A DNA stretch of 64,000 bases, taken from Paucibacter sp. PLA-PC-4. GTDB taxonomy: Bacteria > Pseudomonadota > Gammaproteobacteria > Burkholderiales > Burkholderiaceae_C. Under the pieces are notes generated by a model. The model saw only the letters and a program-made list of their open reading frames with translations. It was not told the DNA's origin and ran no database searches. The stretch covers positions 62,001 to 126,000 of the forward strand of contig NZ_JAPFGP010000012.1 in NCBI RefSeq assembly GCF_026241155.1, read 5' to 3'. Below, in pieces: positions 52,542 to 62,700 of the stretch; the stretch's first letter is position 1; every line of letters begins with the position of its first letter. The position numbers and the translations under genes are program-made.

Positions 52542-54788
52542 TCAGCGCAGCAGGCCGCCGGTTGGCCGCGCGGCGGCCTGGGCCTCGGCGCCGAACTCGG
52601 CGCTGGCTTGGGCGATCCAGGGCGCCTTGCGCGGCAGCACGGTCTGGGCCAGCCAGCGCTCCAGATCATCGGGCGGCAGCGGCTTGCTGAACAGAAAGCC
52701 CTGCATCACCGAGCAGCCCAAGCGGTGCAGCACCTCCATCTGGCGCAGCGTCTCGACGCCCTCAGCAATCACTCGCAGGCCCAGCGAGCGAGCCAGCGCG
52801 ATGATGGCTGTGACCACGGCCGAGCTTTGCGGCGTGATGCCCAAATCGCGCACAAAGCTGCGGTCGATCTTGACCTCAGAGATCGGCAGCGTGGTCAGAT
52901 AGGCCAGCGAAGAATAGCCGGTGCCGAAGTCGTCAATAGAGATCTCGACGCCGACCTCATTGAGCCGGTGCAGGGCCGGGATCACGTTCTGCAGATCCTT
53001 CATCAACCCGGTCTCAGTGATCTCCAGCTGGATCGCACGGTGCGGGATGCCGTAGGCGCTGACGCACTGGTGGATGTGCTCGACCAGGTCCGAGCGCTCG
53101 AACAGCCGGTTCGGTAGGTTCACCGCGATCGAGTCCGAGAAGCCAAAATTCAGCTGCCAAACCTTGGCCTGGCGGGCCGCCTCGCGCAGCGCCCATTCAG
53201 ACAGCGGCACGATCAGCCCAGTCTCCTCGGCAAGCGGGATGAAATCACCCGGCGGTACCAGCACATTACCGCGCTGCCAGCGCATCAGCGCCTCGGCACC
53301 GACCATGCGGGCCGCTCTCACATCGATCTTGGGCTGGTAGTGCAGCACCAGCTCGCCGCGCTCGATGGCCTTGTGCAGTGCGCTCTCTAGCTCTAAGTTC
53401 TCGCGGCCGCGGCCCGAGAGCTGGGGCGTGTAGAGGGCCGAGGCATTACGGCCCTGGCTCTTGACCGCATACATAGCGACGTCGGAATTGCGCAACAGAT
53501 CAGCCATCGTCAGGCCGTCGCGCGGGTAGATCGCGATGCCGACGCTGGCGGTGACAAAGCACTCCTGGCCGGCGATGAAGATTGGTTCGCGCAACGCCTC
53601 CAGCACCCGCTGCGCGACTCGCTCGGCATCGCGCTCGTCGACCACCTCGGGCAGCAAGGCCACGAACTCGTCGCCGCCTAGGCGACCGACGGCCTCCAGC
53701 GTGCGGTGCGAGCGCCCGCCGACCGACTCCAGCATGCCCTCGATGACTTGGTCGGAGTGGCGCACGCAGCCGCGCAGTCGCCGGCCGACCTCGATCAGCA
53801 ACTCGTCGCCGGCGGCATGGCCCAGCGTATCGTTGATGACCTTGAAGCGGTCCAGATCGATCAGCAGCAGGCCCACCTCGTGGCCCATGCGGCGCGCCTG
53901 CTCGATCGCGCGCTCGGTGCGCCAGATCAACTGGCGACGGTTAGGCAGGCCGGTCAGCGCGTCGAAATTAGCGAGCTGGCGGATCCGGTCCTCGGCCATG
54001 CGGCGGTCTGTCACATCCTGCAACACGCCGGTATAGCCGCTGGCATTGCCATGCTCGTTGAACTCGGGCTCGGCCTCGATATGGATGACGCGTTGGCGCC
54101 CGTCCAGCAGGGTCACCGACAGGTCGGTCACTAGCACCGAGTTGTGCGCGATTACATCGCGCAGCAGATGCAGGAAGAGCTTGCGCTCCTCGCGTGGCAC
54201 CATGCGCATCGCGCCGATGAAGTCCAGCGCCTCGTGGTTGCCCAGGCCGAACACCCGCAGCGCCTCGGCCGCCAGCATAAACCCGCCCGAGCCCCGGTGC
54301 CACTCAAAGCTGCCCATACGTGCCAGGTCTTGCGCGCGCGCCAGCCGCGCCTTGCTGCGCTCCAGCTCGATGCGGGTACGAGAGCTGCGCAAGAGATAGC
54401 GCAGGCGCCCGGCCAGCAGGCTCCACTGCGGCGACTTGACGAAGAAGTCCGTGGCGCCGACTTGGTAGGCGCGGTTGATGGAGGCCTCGTCGTCCAGACC
54501 GGTCAGCATCAGCACCGGCGTCGACTCGAAGCCCGGCATCTCGCGCAGGCGGCGGCAGGTTTCAAAGCCGTCGAGCTCGGGCATCATCGCGTCGAGCACG
54601 ATCACGTCGGGGCTCCATTCGGCCATCATGCGCAGAGCTTCTTCGCCGCTGGTGGCCTCGGTGATGTCAAAGCCGCGCTCGCGCAGGGCGATGGCGGTCA
54701 GCAAGAGATTGACCTCGTCATCATCCACGAGCAGCACGCGCGGCTGCTCGGGCAGGTCATCATCCAGGTTTTGACTCACGGCATTCAT
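52542..54788 (-). CDS. Response regulator REC-PAS-GGDEF-EAL
   Basis: A protein of 748 residues. The receiver (about 15-130) has phosphoacceptor Asp66 (VLDAMMPELDG) and Lys in FFVKSP. A PAS-like sensor domain (about 165-275) precedes GGDEF (RLGGDEF) and EAL (GAEALMRW, EITETG, DDFGTGYSSL, KIDRSFV), all with catalytic motifs intact. An insertion of about 20 residues separates the RHSD I-site sequence from RLGGDEF. The ATG at 54788 shares a base with the stop of the hybrid kinase (TGATG), so kinase and regulator are coupled. Confidence 0.93.
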   Translation of the reverse strand: MNAVSQNLDDDLPEQPRVLLVDDDEVNLLLTAIALRERGFDITEATSGEEALRMMAEWSPDVIVLDAMMPELDGFETCRRLREMPGFESTPVLMLTGLDDEASINRAYQVGATDFFVKSPQWSLLAGRLRYLLRSSRTRIELERSKARLARAQDLARMGSFEWHRGSGGFMLAAEALRVFGLGNHEALDFIGAMRMVPREERKLFLHLLRDVIAHNSVLVTDLSVTLLDGRQRVIHIEAEPEFNEHGNASGYTGVLQDVTDRRMAEDRIRQLANFDALTGLPNRRQLIWRTERAIEQARRMGHEVGLLLIDLDRFKVINDTLGHAAGDELLIEVGRRLRGCVRHSDQVIEGMLESVGGRSHRTLEAVGRLGGDEFVALLPEVVDERDAERVAQRVLEALREPIFIAGQECFVTASVGIAIYPRDGLTMADLLRNSDVAMYAVKSQGRNASALYTPQLSGRGRENLELESALHKAIERGELVLHYQPKIDVRAARMVGAEALMRWQRGNVLVPPGDFIPLAEETGLIVPLSEWALREAARQAKVWQLNFGFSDSIAVNLPNRLFERSDLVEHIHQCVSAYGIPHRAIQLEITETGLMKDLQNVIPALHRLNEVGVEISIDDFGTGYSSLAYLTTLPISEVKIDRSFVRDLGITPQSSAVVTAIIALARSLGLRVIAEGVETLRQMEVLHRLGCSVMQGFLFSKPLPPDDLERWLAQTVLPRKAPWIAQASAEFGAEAQAAARPTGGLLR

Positions 54789-57184
54789 CAAGGGTTCGCC
54801 AATAACTCGTTCAAGGCCCCACGCACACGCGCCACTTCATCATGCATGCCGTCCAGCAAGATGTCCAAACCTTCTGTTTGACCGTTGCGCGCCATGGTTT
54901 CGATATCGGCACAGAGCTTGGAGAGCTTGAGCGCCCCGAGACTGGCCGAAGATGATTTTAGGGTGTGCGTGACATGGCGGACCGCCGCCAGATCGAGGCC
55001 GCCGTTGGCTCGCGCCTGGCCGAGTTCAGGCAGCAGCCGCTCCAGCGACTTCAGAAAGGCGGCGATGACCCGTTCGAGTAGCTTGTTGCCGCCGCCGGGG
55101 TCGAGCTCACGCAGGCGGGCAATGGCCTGCGGGTCGAGGATGGGCGTGGCGGGAGTGGCGGGGCTCTGAGTTGACATGGTGCTTCCATCGCGCGGCATCA
55201 GTGGGTCCTTGGGCTCGGTCGGCGCGGCGTCCTGCTGGACTCTATTGTCAGGCGGGAGACGGCGGACCAGCATGTCCTGCAGCTGGCCGAGTCGGAACGG
55301 TTTGGGCAAATAGTCATCAAAACCATGGTGGCGCAGCTTCTGCTCATCGCCTTCGAGTGCATTGGCAGTGACCGCGACCACCGGGGTGGCGGGCGGACTG
55401 GCGAACTTGTGATTCTCGCTGGCCCCGAGCCTGAACAGGCTCAGGGCCTGCATGCCGTCCATGCCGGGCATGTGGATGTCCATCATCACCAGGTCGAATT
55501 GCTGTTCGCACAAAGCTTGCAGGCCGCTGGCTGCGTCGGCGCAGACTTGCACCCGGCAGCCCAGGCGAGCCAGCATCTCGGCGCTGACCTGCTGATTGAC
55601 CGGGTTGTCCTCAACCACCAGCACCAGCGCGCCGGGTCGGCCGCTGGAGTCCGGCGGGAGTCGCAGTGGCAGGCTTAGCGTGAAGCGCGAGCCCAGGCCG
55701 GGGCTGCTGTCGGCCAGCAGGTCGGCCCCCATCAGCCGGGCCAGCTCGGCGGCCATCGCCAGACCCAGGCCGGTGCCGCCGTGCGCGCGGGCCAGGCTGG
55801 CATCGGCCTGGGTGAAGGGCTTGAGCATGGCTGGCAGCGCGGCCGCACTCATGCCGACGCCGGAGTCGCTGACGCTCCAGCACAGTCGACCCTCCTTTAT
55901 CGCTAGGCCCAGCGTCACCCAGCCGCTGCTGGTGAACTTGAGCGCGTTGAGCAGTAGCTCGTCGAGCACCTGGCGGATCCGACCGGCATCGCCCAGCACC
56001 AGTGCCGGCAGCCCGGCCGGTTCGTCGAGACTCAGCTGCAGGCCCTTGGCCCGAGCCTGCGCCTCGAAGGGCGACAGGCAGTCGCTTGTCAGTTGGGCCG
56101 GGTCAAAGGGCAGGCTGTCGATGTCGAGTCGGCCGGCCTGGGCACTGGCGAAGTCCAGCACGCCGTCGACCAGGCGCAGCAGATCTTGGCCCGAGCGCAG
56201 GGCCGCATCGGCATACACGCGCTGGGCCGGCCTCAGCTCGGTGCCTAGCAGCAACTCGGTCATGCCCAGCATGCCGTTGAGTGGCGTGCGAATTTCATGA
56301 CTCATATTGGCCATGAACTCGCTCTTGGCCAGGCTGGCAGCCTCGGCCTGATCGCGCGCCTGGGCCAGCTCGCGATGCCGCTGGTGCTCATCGGTGATGT
56401 CAGCCAGGATGCCGTAGACCAGATCCTGGCCGTTCGGATGGCGCTGCGGGCGGCAGCGCAGCCTCAGCCAGCGCAGGCCCTTGGCCGGATGCTGGATGCG
56501 TAGGACCATATCGCTGGCCTCGCCTTGGGCCTGGGCCAGCAGGCGGCGCGCATACAGCGGCCGGTCCGCGGGGTGGATGCGTGGCTCGAACAGCCGCGGA
56601 CCCTGGCTCAGGTCCACCGTGCTGAGCCCAAGTAGGTCCAGCAGCAGCGGCGAGCTGAAATGCAGCCGGTCCCAGTCTGGCGTCGTGACGAACAGGCATT
56701 CGCTGACTGCCTCGGTGACCTCGCGAAAGCGCGTGTCGCTCTCCTGAAGCGCGCGTTCGAGCTGGCGCTGCTGGCTGCCGTCCTGCAGGCTCAGCACGCC
56801 GGCCGGCCGGCGCAGCCCCGACCAGGCGATCAGGCTGCGCTGCAACTGCAGCCAGCGCGGACCCAGCGGTGTGTTCAGGCGCAGGCCCTCGCGTGGTGCG
56901 TGGTGGCCGTTCTCCAGCGCGCGCCAGCGCGCGGCCTGGCACAGCTCGGCCAGCGCAGTCGGCAGCGCCTGCACGGCGGGGCGCCCCAGCACCTGGCCGC
57001 GCCGCAGTCCCAGCAGGCGCTCGGCCTCGCGGTTGATGTGCAACAGCCGGCCATGGCCGGTCTCCAGCACGAGCAGACCGACTGGCAGCTGGTCGGTCAG
57101 GGCCTGGACATCGCTGGACGGCAGCAGCGAGGGCCAGCCCGGTTGTGCGTCGGCGTCGTCGGTGTCGGCCTCAAGCAGGCTCAT
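54788..57184 (-). CDS. Hybrid histidine kinase PAS-PAS-HisKA-HATPase-REC-HPt
   Basis: A soluble protein of 798 residues with two PAS domains (about 25-145 and 150-270), HisKA with His296 ([14 protein letters not shown]), HATPase ([21 protein letters not shown]), a receiver ([22 protein letters not shown]) and a C-terminal HPt ([14 protein letters not shown]). This is a full four-step phosphorelay in one chain (BarA/ArcB-like). Its translation is coupled to the REC-PAS-GGDEF-EAL regulator, the likely phosphate acceptor. It is divergent from the membrane kinase gene at 57.4 kb. Confidence 0.93.
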   Translation of the reverse strand: MSLLEADTDDADAQPGWPSLLPSSDVQALTDQLPVGLLVLETGHGRLLHINREAERLLGLRRGQVLGRPAVQALPTALAELCQAARWRALENGHHAPREGLRLNTPLGPRWLQLQRSLIAWSGLRRPAGVLSLQDGSQQRQLERALQESDTRFREVTEAVSECLFVTTPDWDRLHFSSPLLLDLLGLSTVDLSQGPRLFEPRIHPADRPLYARRLLAQAQGEASDMVLRIQHPAKGLRWLRLRCRPQRHPNGQDLVYGILADITDEHQRHRELAQARDQAEAASLAKSEFMANMSHEIRTPLNGMLGMTELLLGTELRPAQRVYADAALRSGQDLLRLVDGVLDFASAQAGRLDIDSLPFDPAQLTSDCLSPFEAQARAKGLQLSLDEPAGLPALVLGDAGRIRQVLDELLLNALKFTSSGWVTLGLAIKEGRLCWSVSDSGVGMSAAALPAMLKPFTQADASLARAHGGTGLGLAMAAELARLMGADLLADSSPGLGSRFTLSLPLRLPPDSSGRPGALVLVVEDNPVNQQVSAEMLARLGCRVQVCADAASGLQALCEQQFDLVMMDIHMPGMDGMQALSLFRLGASENHKFASPPATPVVAVTANALEGDEQKLRHHGFDDYLPKPFRLGQLQDMLVRRLPPDNRVQQDAAPTEPKDPLMPRDGSTMSTQSPATPATPILDPQAIARLRELDPGGGNKLLERVIAAFLKSLERLLPELGQARANGGLDLAAVRHVTHTLKSSSASLGALKLSKLCADIETMARNGQTEGLDILLDGMHDEVARVRGALNELLANP

Positions 57185-57376
57185 GGCGGGGCGGCGAGGA
57201 TGGCGACGGGGGCGGTTTCATGCTGGCTGTCATCGGTGGCGCGCTAGTGTCGGGAGCAGCGCGGGGCGAGGCTCGACTTTTGAAGATCCTGCTTCGGATA
57301 TCGACCCGGGGCGGGCGTACTTGAGTGTTGTTTGGTGGCGATCTTGCCCCTCGGGCGCCTACATACAATGCATCGA

Positions 57377-59071
57377 ATGAACAGCCTCAGTGACGCTCGA
57401 TCCGCCTCGCGCCGCTGGCCGTGGATGGGTGCCGCCGCGCTGGCGGCGCTGCTGCTGCTGGCCTGGCTGGCCTGGCCTGACGCGTCTAGCTATGGCCAGT
57501 CCTGGCTGCTCCTCGGCGGCGCGCTGGCCCTGGGGCTGCTGCTACTAACGGTGGCGGCCATGGGCTGGCATATCGGCGTGCGCCTGACCCGCCAGCGCCT
57601 GGGCGAGGCTCTGCGCGAGGCGCGCACCCATGCCCAACTGCTCTCGCAGCTGCAAAGCGACTGGCAGTGGCAGACCGATGCGCAGCATCATCTGGTGCGC
57701 TGGCGCGCGCCGCAGGCGGCGCCGGCGTCCAGCTGGGTGGGTGCGGCGGCGACCGAAACCCTGTGGGAGCGTTTCGCGCTGACCGATGGCGAGGGCCATG
57801 CCAGCCTGCTGCAGCGTCTGCAGGAGGAGGCATCGTTCAATGATGTTGAGGTCTGCGCACGCCTGGAGAGCGGCGCGGCGGCACAGTTTTCGGGCCGCTG
57901 GCTCTTGCGGGCCCAGGTCTGTCTGGACGGGCAGGGCCGATTTGCCGGGCATATCGGCACGGCAAGGCCAGTGGGATCGCCACAGGCCTTGCCGGTGGTT
58001 CAGGGCCAGCAGGCTGCCGGCCTGCTCGCCGCGCCGGCGCCGCGCGAGCCGTTTGATACCGGCTGGATCCAGTCGCTGCCGGGCCCGGCCTGGCTGCTGC
58101 GCGGACCGTCCGGCCAGAGCCCGCAACTGGCGGACCTGAATGCGGCGGCGGCGCAGTTGATGGGGCGGCCGGCCGAGCAACTGCGAGGCCAGCCCTGGCT
58201 GGCCTGTCTGGACGCCCTGCCGGCCGAAATCCGCGAGACCGCGTTGGCGCCAGGCGCGGCCACCGGCCTGGCCTGCGGATCCTGGTGGCTGTGCCTGTCG
58301 CCGGTGCCAGGTCATCCCGGCATGAGCCTGCTGAGCTTGTGGCCGCAGGGCTCGCTGGACACGGTGCCGGCCACCTTGGCGGCAGAGGCGGCCGAGGTCG
58401 CGCGGGCCGAGCATGAGTCGTTCAGCTACACGGTCTCGCATGATCTGCGCGCGCCGCTGCGGGTGGTCGAGGGCTTTGCCCGCATCCTCAAGGAGGACTA
58501 CGGCCGCCTGCTGGACCGCATCGGCAACGACCATCTGGACCGCGTGATGGGGGCAGCCACCCGCATGAACAGCATGATCGATGCGCTGCTGTCGCTGACT
58601 CAGCTGGCGGCTCAGCCGCTGCAGCGTCAGCCGGTCAATCTGTCGCAGCTCGCCGGGCTGGTGGTTGAGGAGCTGCGCCGGGCCGCGCCGGAGCGCCGCG
58701 CGTTGGTGCGCATTCAGCCCGATCTGCTGGTGCAGGGCGATCCGACCCTGCTGCGCATGGTCCTGGAGAACCTGCTCAGCAATGCCTGGAAGTACAGCGG
58801 CAAATGCGAGCACACCGAGATCAGCTTCGAGCGCCAGCAGCAGGGCGGCGAGCTGGTCTATATGGTGGCCGACAACGGCGCCGGCTTCGATATGCGTTTC
58901 GCCGAGCGCCTGTTCGGCGTGTTCCAGCGTCTGCACAGCGCCAGCGATTTTCAGGGAACCGGTGTCGGCTTGGCCTCAGTACGCCGCATCGTGCATCGCC
59001 ATGGCGGCGAGATCTGGGCCGAGTCCGAGGTGGGTCAGGGCGCGCGCTTTTACTTCACGCTGGCACGCTGA
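57377..59071 (+). CDS. Membrane sensor histidine kinase
   Basis: A protein of 564 residues from the ATG at 57377 (57368 is an equal alternative). Two membrane helices near 18-75 are followed by two weak PAS-like regions (WQWQTDAQHHLVRWR; WLLRGPSGQSPQLADLNAAAAQLMGR) and a phytochrome-type kinase core: HisKA FSYTVSHDLRAPLRVVEGFA, N box ENLLSNAWKYSGK, G boxes DNGAGFDM and GTGVGLASVRRI. There is no linked regulator on the plus strand. It is convergent with the ANTAR regulator gene, leaving only 4 nt between the stops. Confidence 0.88.
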   Translation: MNSLSDARSASRRWPWMGAAALAALLLLAWLAWPDASSYGQSWLLLGGALALGLLLLTVAAMGWHIGVRLTRQRLGEALREARTHAQLLSQLQSDWQWQTDAQHHLVRWRAPQAAPASSWVGAAATETLWERFALTDGEGHASLLQRLQEEASFNDVEVCARLESGAAAQFSGRWLLRAQVCLDGQGRFAGHIGTARPVGSPQALPVVQGQQAAGLLAAPAPREPFDTGWIQSLPGPAWLLRGPSGQSPQLADLNAAAAQLMGRPAEQLRGQPWLACLDALPAEIRETALAPGAATGLACGSWWLCLSPVPGHPGMSLLSLWPQGSLDTVPATLAAEAAEVARAEHESFSYTVSHDLRAPLRVVEGFARILKEDYGRLLDRIGNDHLDRVMGAATRMNSMIDALLSLTQLAAQPLQRQPVNLSQLAGLVVEELRRAAPERRALVRIQPDLLVQGDPTLLRMVLENLLSNAWKYSGKCEHTEISFERQQQGGELVYMVADNGAGFDMRFAERLFGVFQRLHSASDFQGTGVGLASVRRIVHRHGGEIWAESEVGQGARFYFTLAR

Positions 59072-59075
59072 GGGC

Positions 59076-59690
59076 TCAGCGGCCGGGCAGTGCCAGCAGC
59101 TCGACCGCCTCGATCAGGCGCAGCGCCGAGTCGGCCAGCGCGCGGCCTTCCGAGTCGGCCAGCTTCTGTAGGCGTGCCAGCGCCTCCTGGCGCGACAGCG
59201 AGTAGCGGTGCATCAGAACGCCTACCGCCAGCGGTACGACCTGATCCAGCACCGACTCGAGCGGCAGCAGCGGACGCAGTGGCGCGGCGCTGCGCTCGGG
59301 CCGGTTCGCGAACGCGGCCTCTACGGCTGGGACGATTTGATGAATGTCCAGCGGCTTCACGAGATAGGCCACCGCGCCGAGCGCCTTGACCTTGGCCACC
59401 GTCTCTTCGTCGGCAAAGGCGGACAGGAACATGAAGGGCAGCTGCAGGTACTCGCGCAGATAGGCTGCGACATCGAAGCCGCTCATGCCTTCCATGCGAA
59501 TGTCCAGCAGGGCCAGGTCCGGGCGGTGCTCACGGGCCAGCAGGATGGCGTCATCGCCGTTGTCGGCATCGATGACGTCGTAGCCAGCCTGCGCCAGGCC
59601 ATGGGTCAGGGTGGCCAGCACCAGCCGGTCATCGTCGACCACAAGAATCTTGCCCTTCGAACTCACCAGGAAGTCCCCCCGCCCGCGCAT
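59076..59690 (-). CDS. ANTAR-domain response regulator (AmiR/NasT-like)
   Basis: A protein of 204 residues: a receiver (about 14-130, Asp63 in LLDIRMEGMSG, Lys in LVKPLD) and a C-terminal three-helix ANTAR domain (VGVLMHRYSLSRQEALARLQKLADSEGRALADSALRLIEAVELL). ANTAR proteins bind paired hairpins in nascent RNA and prevent termination. It directly follows the HisKA_2 kinase gene. Start uncertain: ATG 59690; a TTG at 59717 next to the kinase stop; or a GTG at 59666 which alone has a strong GGGGGA ribosome site. Confidence 0.9.
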   Translation of the reverse strand: MRGRGDFLVSSKGKILVVDDDRLVLATLTHGLAQAGYDVIDADNGDDAILLAREHRPDLALLDIRMEGMSGFDVAAYLREYLQLPFMFLSAFADEETVAKVKALGAVAYLVKPLDIHQIVPAVEAAFANRPERSAAPLRPLLPLESVLDQVVPLAVGVLMHRYSLSRQEALARLQKLADSEGRALADSALRLIEAVELLALPGR

Positions 59691-59718
59691 GGCGCTGTTT
59701 GACGCATTGTCACTCAAC

Positions 59719-62700
59719 TCACAAAGGCGCCATCAGGTTGACACTTGGCGGCAGCAGATCGACCTGACAGACCACCTGATCGCCCGCCTGCTCCAGGCTT
59801 AGTTTGGCGCTGCGCCGCGGCAGCAGCGCCCGTACCAAGCCGAGGCCGGACACGCCGCCGGGCACATTGGCCAGCTTGAAGCCCTCGGGCAAGCGGCCCT
59901 CATTGACGATGCGCAGGCTGACACGGTCGGTCTGGCAGACCAGCGCGCAATGCAGCGCCTGCTGACTGCCGTGCTTGATCGCATTGCTGAGCAGCTCGTT
60001 GAGGGTCAAGGCGATCGGAATCGACTCGGCCTCGGGCAGGGCCCAGCGATGCACATCTTCGGCCAGCGGCCCTTCGATGCTGAGCGCAATCGTGCGCCCG
60101 GACATGCGCTGCACCGAGCCGATGATGGCCTCGACCACCTTGCGCACGCGCAAGGGTCCAGCCGAGCCGACCTGCAGGCCATAGACCTGGGCAATCGCTT
60201 GCACCTGGCCGACCGCCTCGCTGATCACGCCGGCAACTTCGGGGCGGCGCGAGGCGATCTGCTGCAGCAGGCCGGCCACACCTTGCAGATTGTTCTTGAT
60301 CCGGTGATGCACCTCGCGCACCAGCAACTCGCGCTGCGCGATCGCGGCGGCCAGGCGCGCTTCCTCTGCCGCGCGGTGCTCGGTCACGTCGCTGGCCACC
60401 AGTAGCAATTGCTCGGGCTCGCTGAGCCCACCGGCATCGGCCACATCGGCCAGGTGCAGATAGCGTGCGTCCCAGACGCGCGATTCGCCACGCAGGCTGA
60501 TGCGGTACTCGCGCTGCGTCACATCGTCAACACGCAGTGCCGCCTCCATATCGCCGCGGATGATGGCGCCCTGATCGGGTCCGAACATCATCTCGGGGCT
60601 GGCGCCGATCAGCTCGGCCTCGCTGCGGCCGGCCAGCGCGGCGGCCGCCTGATTGATCTGCTCGACCGCCAGGGTCTTGGCGTCGTGCAGGCTGATGGCC
60701 AGCGGCGCGGCCGCGATGATGCGGCGCAGCGAGACCTGGGCCTGCAGCGTCTGTGCCTCGGCCTGGCGGCGCCGCTCGATGTCCAGCAGCGCATAGGTCA
60801 ATTGGCGGCCGCTGTGCTCAGCGCCGGTCACCACAGCATTGCCGACCACCCAGAACTCGCGCCCGTCTCGCGCTTTCAGCCGGCACTCGAAGGTCTCGGC
60901 CTGGCCCTCCGTCAGCTCGTCAAGGTAATGGGTCTGGCGGAACGGGTGATTGGGGTCAGGGGTTGCCACCATGCTCATCGGCTGACCGGCAAAGGCGACC
61001 AGGTCGCCGCCGAACATGCGCCGAGCCGAGCGGTTCATCCACTCGATGCCGCCGCGGCCGACGGTGACGATGCCCACCAGCACCGAGTCCAGCACCGCGC
61101 GCTCCCGCTCGGTCTGCAGCATCAACGACTGCTGGGCGCGCCAGCGGTCGTCGACGTTGACATAGGTCGCGATCAGGCCCTCGTCCGGTGCGCCGGGCCG
61201 CATCACCCGTTTGCTGACCTGCATCCACAGGCCCGCGCCGTCACGCCGGCGCAGGCGCCGCTCGCCGCGCCACTGGCCGCTGCTGGCCAGCGCCTGGCGC
61301 ATCGCTTGGTTCTGACGCTCGTAGTCAAACTCGGAATCGAACAGCTCGCGGTGGTCAAGACCGTTGAGCTCGCCGATTCGGTAGCCGCTCATGCTGGCCA
61401 GCGCCTCGTTGGCGCGTGCGATCTTGCCCTGGCGCAGGATGGCCATGCCGACATCGGACAGGCTGAACATCAACTCGCGGTCCTGTACCAGGGTTTCCAG
61501 CTGGGCCTGCTGGGCTTTGAGCCGGCTGATGTCGCTGATCACCGCCACCGCCTCGTCGGCCGGTCCCTGCACCTTTCGCAGGCTCAGTGACAGCCAGCGG
61601 TCCGAGCCGACCTGAACGAACTCGGCCTCGAAGCTCTGGCTGGCGTCCAGCGCCGACAGCGCCTCCTGCACCTGCTCGCCCAGGCTCGGCAGGGCCGCGA
61701 AAAGGCGCGCCACCGGCGTGCCCGGCACGGTGCCGCTGTCCAGGCCCAGCATCTGCTCGAAGCCGCCGTTGCAGCGCAGCAGCTGTTTGGCGCGCAGATA
61801 GGCCATGCCGACACCCGAGCTGTCCATGATGGTGGAGAGCTCGCGCAGCAGCTGTTCGTTGCGTCGCTCGGCCTGCTGCTGGGCCGTCACGTCCAGGGTT
61901 ACGACCGAGGTAGTGCGCTGGCCCGAGGCCAACTGGCCGGGCTCGACGCGGGTCAGGAGCCAGCGCCGGCCCAGCTCGGGGTGGCGCACCGCATAGCGAA
62001 CCTCGACCCGGTCACCGGTCTTCAGCGCGCGCTGCAAGCGCTCGAACTCGGGCAGAGAATCGGGCTCGACGATGTCGCGGCCCACGCCTTGAAGGCCGGC
62101 CAGACTGTTTCGCTTGCTACTCTCGCCGCCGCCGCCGGCGCTGCGCGGGCGCAGCCAGCCGGCGTCCTGCTGGAAGGTGGCCAAGCCGACGCCAGCGGTG
62201 TCCATCAAGGCATCGAGCTGCTGGTGGGCGAGGTCGCGCTCTTGCTCCAGGCTGCGGTCCTCCAGCACCGCCATGAAGCGGCGCTGCGCCTGCGTGGCCG
62301 ACCAGCTCAGCGGCCGCAGCCGGCCCAGCATCCAGCGGGTGCGACCCGAAGGGTCGATCAGCATGGCCTGGGTCTGCAGGGTCTGCTGGGCCTGCAGCAG
62401 CTCGGGCAGCGGCCGGCCGGCGCTCCATGCCAACAACTGCTGCAGCGCCGGCGCGGCCTCGTGCAGGCTGGCCGGATTGGCCAGGCTCAGCTCCGCGAAG
62501 GCGCTGTTGGCGCGCAGCAGCAGGCCACTCTCGTCGAACAGCACCATGGGCAGCGGGCTCAGCTCGAACCACTGTTCCATCTCGGTCTGGGCGCGCTCGG
62601 CCTGCTCGCGGGCGGCCTGCTCGGCGGTGCGGTCCTGAAGCACATTTAGGCTCAGCTCGGGCGCGTCGGAGGCGCTGAGTCGGTGCTGGGTGCAGCGCAT

